Below, piece after piece: positions 62,607 to 64,000 of a stretch of DNA of 64,000 nt. Numbering within the stretch: position 1 is the first letter of the stretch; each line of letters begins with the position of its first letter. Position numbers and translations under genes: made by a program. The stretch is from Streptomyces celluloflavus (GTDB lineage Bacteria; Actinomycetota; Actinomycetes; Streptomycetales; Streptomycetaceae): positions 1 through 64,000 of the forward strand of contig JOEL01000036.1 of the NCBI GenBank assembly GCA_000720995.1, in the 5' to 3' direction. Below the pieces are notes generated by a model, which saw only the letters and a list, made by a program, of their open reading frames with translations, was not told where the DNA came from and ran no database searches.

Positions 62607-63808
62607 GGGGAATTTTTCCTTTCGCCGCGTCTGCGAGGGCCGACACGTCATCGGCTCATGGCATCGCAGTAGCGACGTGATCACCGTCAGTCGGATCGCG
62701 ACTCGGCACCACCGGAGAACGCCGCAGTCGAGTTACTCCCTGGGCCCTTCGGGTTGCCCGGGGCCCGCAATTCACCCATTGGGCGGCGCGCGGCGCCTCA
62801 GCGGCGTCATCACGTTGGGGTAGCGGCCGCTCCCGCGACGGATTCCGGTGGGTCGCCGCGGCCGCTGCGGACAGCCGAGCGGCCCGGTACGAGCCCCGGC
62901 CGCCGGGTTGAGCGGAACCAGCCGCGCAACCGCGACAAGGGCCGGTCACCTGGGCACAAGGGCCGATCGCCCCGGCACGGAGACCGCTTGCCTTGGCACG
63001 GTGGCGGCGACGGTGGCGCTGGACGGGCTCGCCCCTGCGACGGCGGGGGGCCGGGCGACTCGGAGTACCGGGGTCCGGTGCCGCCGCAGATAGGGGGAGC
63101 GGGCGCCTGGCAGAGGGAGGCGGGTTCCGGGGCTGCTCGGGTCGGCCGCGTCCGGCATCGAGGACGCGCCCCCAACCAGCTTTCACATACGGGAACTTGA
63201 GGTGCCCCAGCCCACTCCTCCCCCTCCCCGTCCGCTTCTCCCCTGCCGCCTGCCCTGTGGCGGCGACGGCACGGCGCACCCGGTTCACGCGATCCGGATC
63301 ACCCCATCTCCCCCTGACCGTGCCCTCACCGCCGGCCGGGGTACAGACTCCACGGTCACAACAACGCCTCCACGTAAGCCTGTTGAGACAGTGCATGCTT
63401 TCACCGAGCTCTCCTGGACAGCACTCGGGCGGGAAGCCGCCCGCCGCCCGCACCGATCTCCACCACCGGCCGCTACTTCCGCCACGACCGCACCGTCCTG
63501 CACTGCATCGCCCTCGCGCACCGCACCGCCATCGCACACCGCCCCACCCTTCGACAACGCTCCACCGCTCACGCCACCGACAGATCGCACACAGCGGGGC
63601 TCGTTCCCCGCTTGTACAGGCCGCTCTTCAACGGCGCGCCCCCGTGCGCGTACCGGCCCGACAAGCCTGGGACCCCGGCACGGGCGACGGCGTGCCCGCT
63701 GCCGGGTTGACCTCTCACGGCCCGTCCGCCGGAGCCCGTGGAACGGCACGGCACGTACCTGCCGGTGATCACGGGGCCGGTGGGGCGCGGGATCGTACTG
63801 TGGCGACC
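62607..63808. other. Long stretch without a recognised gene
   Basis: About 1.2 kb. Frames on both strands give Arg/Pro/Gly- or Thr/Pro-rich text with no family resemblance. A polypyrimidine tract lies near 63210-63250 and a Thr/Ala/Pro-coding-like tract near 63440-63600. The left part should hold the promoter of the repetitive-protein gene and the right end the promoter of the MFS gene. Confidence 0.4.
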
Positions 63809-64000
63809 ATGCCCCTTCGCCATGGCGGAAATCAGCGCTTCGGATATCCGGTGGCGGCGGTCGTGTTCGCCATCGGGATGGCCGGCACGACGCTGCCCAC
63901 GCCGTTGTACGGGCTCTACCGCGAGCAGCTCGGGTTCTCCGAACTGATGGTGACCGTGGTCTTCGCCGCGTACGCCGTCGGTGTGATCACCGTTCTCCTC
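63809..64000 (+). CDS. MFS transporter, N-terminal part (cut by window end)
   Basis: From ATG 63809 the text reads MPLRHGG and then PVAAVVFAIGMAGTTLPTPL, YGLYREQLGFSELMVTVVFA. The first membrane segment, TLPTPLY and the following segment match MFS transporters of the DHA1 kind. Only 64 codons are visible, so substrate and regulation cannot be judged. Confidence 0.85.
   Translation, partial: MPLRHGGNQRFGYPVAAVVFAIGMAGTTLPTPLYGLYREQLGFSELMVTVVFAAYAVGVITVLL

Noticed and set aside
61399-62823. Long plus-strand frames across the repeat block
   Set aside because: They give Arg/Ser/Pro-rich text without a ribosome-binding site; the minus-strand reading has a signal peptide, good ribosome-binding site and membrane anchor.
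62656-63537. A 293-codon minus-strand frame in the right intergenic region
   Set aside because: No ribosome-binding site, no recognisable fold, very Arg/Gly/Pro-rich; treated as non-coding.
1-64000. tRNA or rRNA genes
   Set aside because: No stretch showed a convincing cloverleaf, TTC-type T-loop with acceptor stem, or rRNA-like sequence on reading; a covariance-model scan would be decisive.

Overview
The window looks like a stretch of a Streptomyces (or close actinomycete) chromosome. It is very GC-rich, with many GTG and TTG starts, purine-rich ribosome-binding sites, long GC-rich hairpins between convergent genes, and families typical of that genus: DUF1259 and DUF5946 proteins, TerD, LytR-CpsA-Psr, class F sortase, MocR regulators and a CmlR-type exporter. 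The mixture of regulators, transporters, secreted proteins and transposon debris fits an accessory or chromosome-arm region. No rRNA, tRNA, replication genes or CRISPR array were recognised.

0-16 kb: a region bounded by dead mobile DNA. An inactivated IS630 copy with visible inverted repeats, an IS5-type remnant and an integrase scrap lie on the left; IS630 and IS1380 remnants lie on the right. Between them are a GNAT enzyme, a secreted protein, a P450 with a frameshifted SDR partner, a two-HTH MarR regulator, and a leftward five-gene operon: LysE exporter, acyl carrier protein, TrpB2-like PLP enzyme, large FAD/NAD(P)-binding enzyme and acyl/aryl-AMP ligase. The operon has the make-up of a small uncharacterised biosynthetic cluster, probably for an amino-acid-like product. 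Next comes a three-gene ArsR operon with a perfect 16-bp palindromic operator candidate.

16-31 kb: a Tat-exported DUF1259 protein; an SDR, zinc-dependent alcohol dehydrogenase and aldehyde dehydrogenase operon; a secreted TNT-type NAD-glycohydrolase toxin candidate followed 7 bases later by a small possible immunity gene; a chloramphenicol-exporter-like MFS protein; divergent LysR/EamA and XRE/membrane-protein pairs; and another GNAT enzyme.

31-45 kb: a MocR regulator divergent from a PLP decarboxylase, with an 8-12-8 inverted repeat between them; a class IV aminotransferase; a UDP-glycosyltransferase-like enzyme; Lgt; a tiny secreted two-cysteine protein; an O-methyltransferase preceded by tandem 16-bp repeats; a translationally coupled secreted vWA protein and membrane partner; and a RodA/FtsW protein.

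45-64 kb: mostly cell-envelope and secreted functions. These are a DUF3616-like protein divergent from an M6 metalloprotease, MFS/AraC, a serine hydrolase, a membrane protein with an S-P-D-F repeat tail, TerD, TatA, an LCP transferase, a TPM-like membrane protein, an ArsR/P-type ATPase pair, and a class F sortase downstream of a highly repetitive secreted Arg/Asp/His/Gly protein whose C-terminal membrane anchor is out of frame. The window ends inside an MFS transporter gene. A 25-bp motif with three mismatches occurs upstream of both the RodA gene and the TatA/LCP pair, linking two envelope loci.
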